Under the pieces are notes generated by a model. It was not told the DNA's origin, did not search any database, and worked only from the letters and a program-made list of their open reading frames with translations. 6,380 bases of DNA, taken from Gemmatimonadota bacterium. Lineage in GTDB: Bacteria > Gemmatimonadota > Gemmatimonadetes > Longimicrobiales > Gaopeijiaceae. Of the stretch, positions 6,318-6,380 are shown in pieces (the first letter of the stretch is position 1; each line of letters begins with the position of its first letter). The DNA is taken from positions 13,472 to 19,851 of the forward strand of contig PCCM01000079.1 of the NCBI GenBank assembly GCA_002731735.1, in the 5' to 3' direction. The position numbers and the translations under genes were made by a program.

Positions 6318-6380
6318 GGCCCCCACGCCTCGCACAGCGCACCCGACCGAGAACGGACGCCGCGAAAAACAACCTGCTAC
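6318..6380 (-). other. Upstream edge region, no gene called
   Basis: These 63 bases lie upstream of the chosen ccmH start. The ccmH frame stays open to the right edge, a second frame has a TAG at 6379-6377, and a third is open through to a TAA at 6300-6298. The end of an upstream gene could therefore be here, but none can be chosen from this little sequence. A T5 run at 6369-6365 is not preceded by a visible hairpin. Confidence 0.3.

Noticed and set aside
6144..6335. A separate 63-residue secreted peptide
   Set aside because: It is a signal peptide plus about 30 residues ending at SPY, just before the redox motif. It makes sense only as the N-terminus of the CcmH protein.
5790..6335. Simple pseudogene call for ccmH
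   Set aside because: This is not excluded, but it is less likely. There is only one disruption, it falls on the expected Cys position, both halves look well preserved, and a SECIS-like hairpin sits at the right distance.

Overview
The window is GC-rich, densely coding bacterial chromosome. Gene content (a housekeeping primosome helicase, system I cytochrome c maturation, a stand-alone HNH protein) points to a Gram-negative bacterium. The atypical Tyr-X-Pro-Gly form of the CcmH active site makes me think of Gemmatimonadota or a relative, but that is a low-confidence guess. No mobile element, CRISPR array, tRNA or rRNA was seen.

Layout: one plus-strand gene enters from the left edge and ends at 395 (unrecognised protein). 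Everything else is on the minus strand. Read in transcription order from the right edge these are a ccmH-like cytochrome c maturation gene (6317-5790), a SAM-dependent methyltransferase (5725-4769), an M24 metallopeptidase (4772-3576), the primosomal helicase PriA (3557-1107) and a small HNH protein (972-403). The methyltransferase and peptidase overlap by ATGA, and the peptidase and priA are 18 bases apart, so these three are probably co-transcribed, perhaps with ccmH 64 bases upstream. The HNH gene follows a 134-base gap that holds an AT-rich promoter candidate. It converges on the plus-strand gene with only 7 bases between the stops.

The most interesting point is in ccmH. A conventional annotation would break it in two: a signal-peptide piece (6335-6144) and a CcmH domain piece (6134-5790). 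The pieces are in the same frame, separated by one TGA (6146-6144) that sits where the family has its first redox cysteine. Thirteen bases after this TGA lies a perfect 7+2+7 inverted repeat whose core, TGCAGGTCTGCA, is as I recall it identical to the apical part of the Escherichia coli fdhF SECIS element, at nearly the same distance from the TGA (13 versus 14 bases). The best reading is a selenocysteine-containing CcmH, with Sec58 and Cys66 forming the likely redox pair. A nonsense mutation or a base error is the main alternative. No selenocysteine machinery gene is in this window.

The other genes are not functionally linked to cytochrome maturation in any obvious way. They look like a housekeeping cluster of replication restart, peptide turnover and a methyltransferase of unknown substrate.
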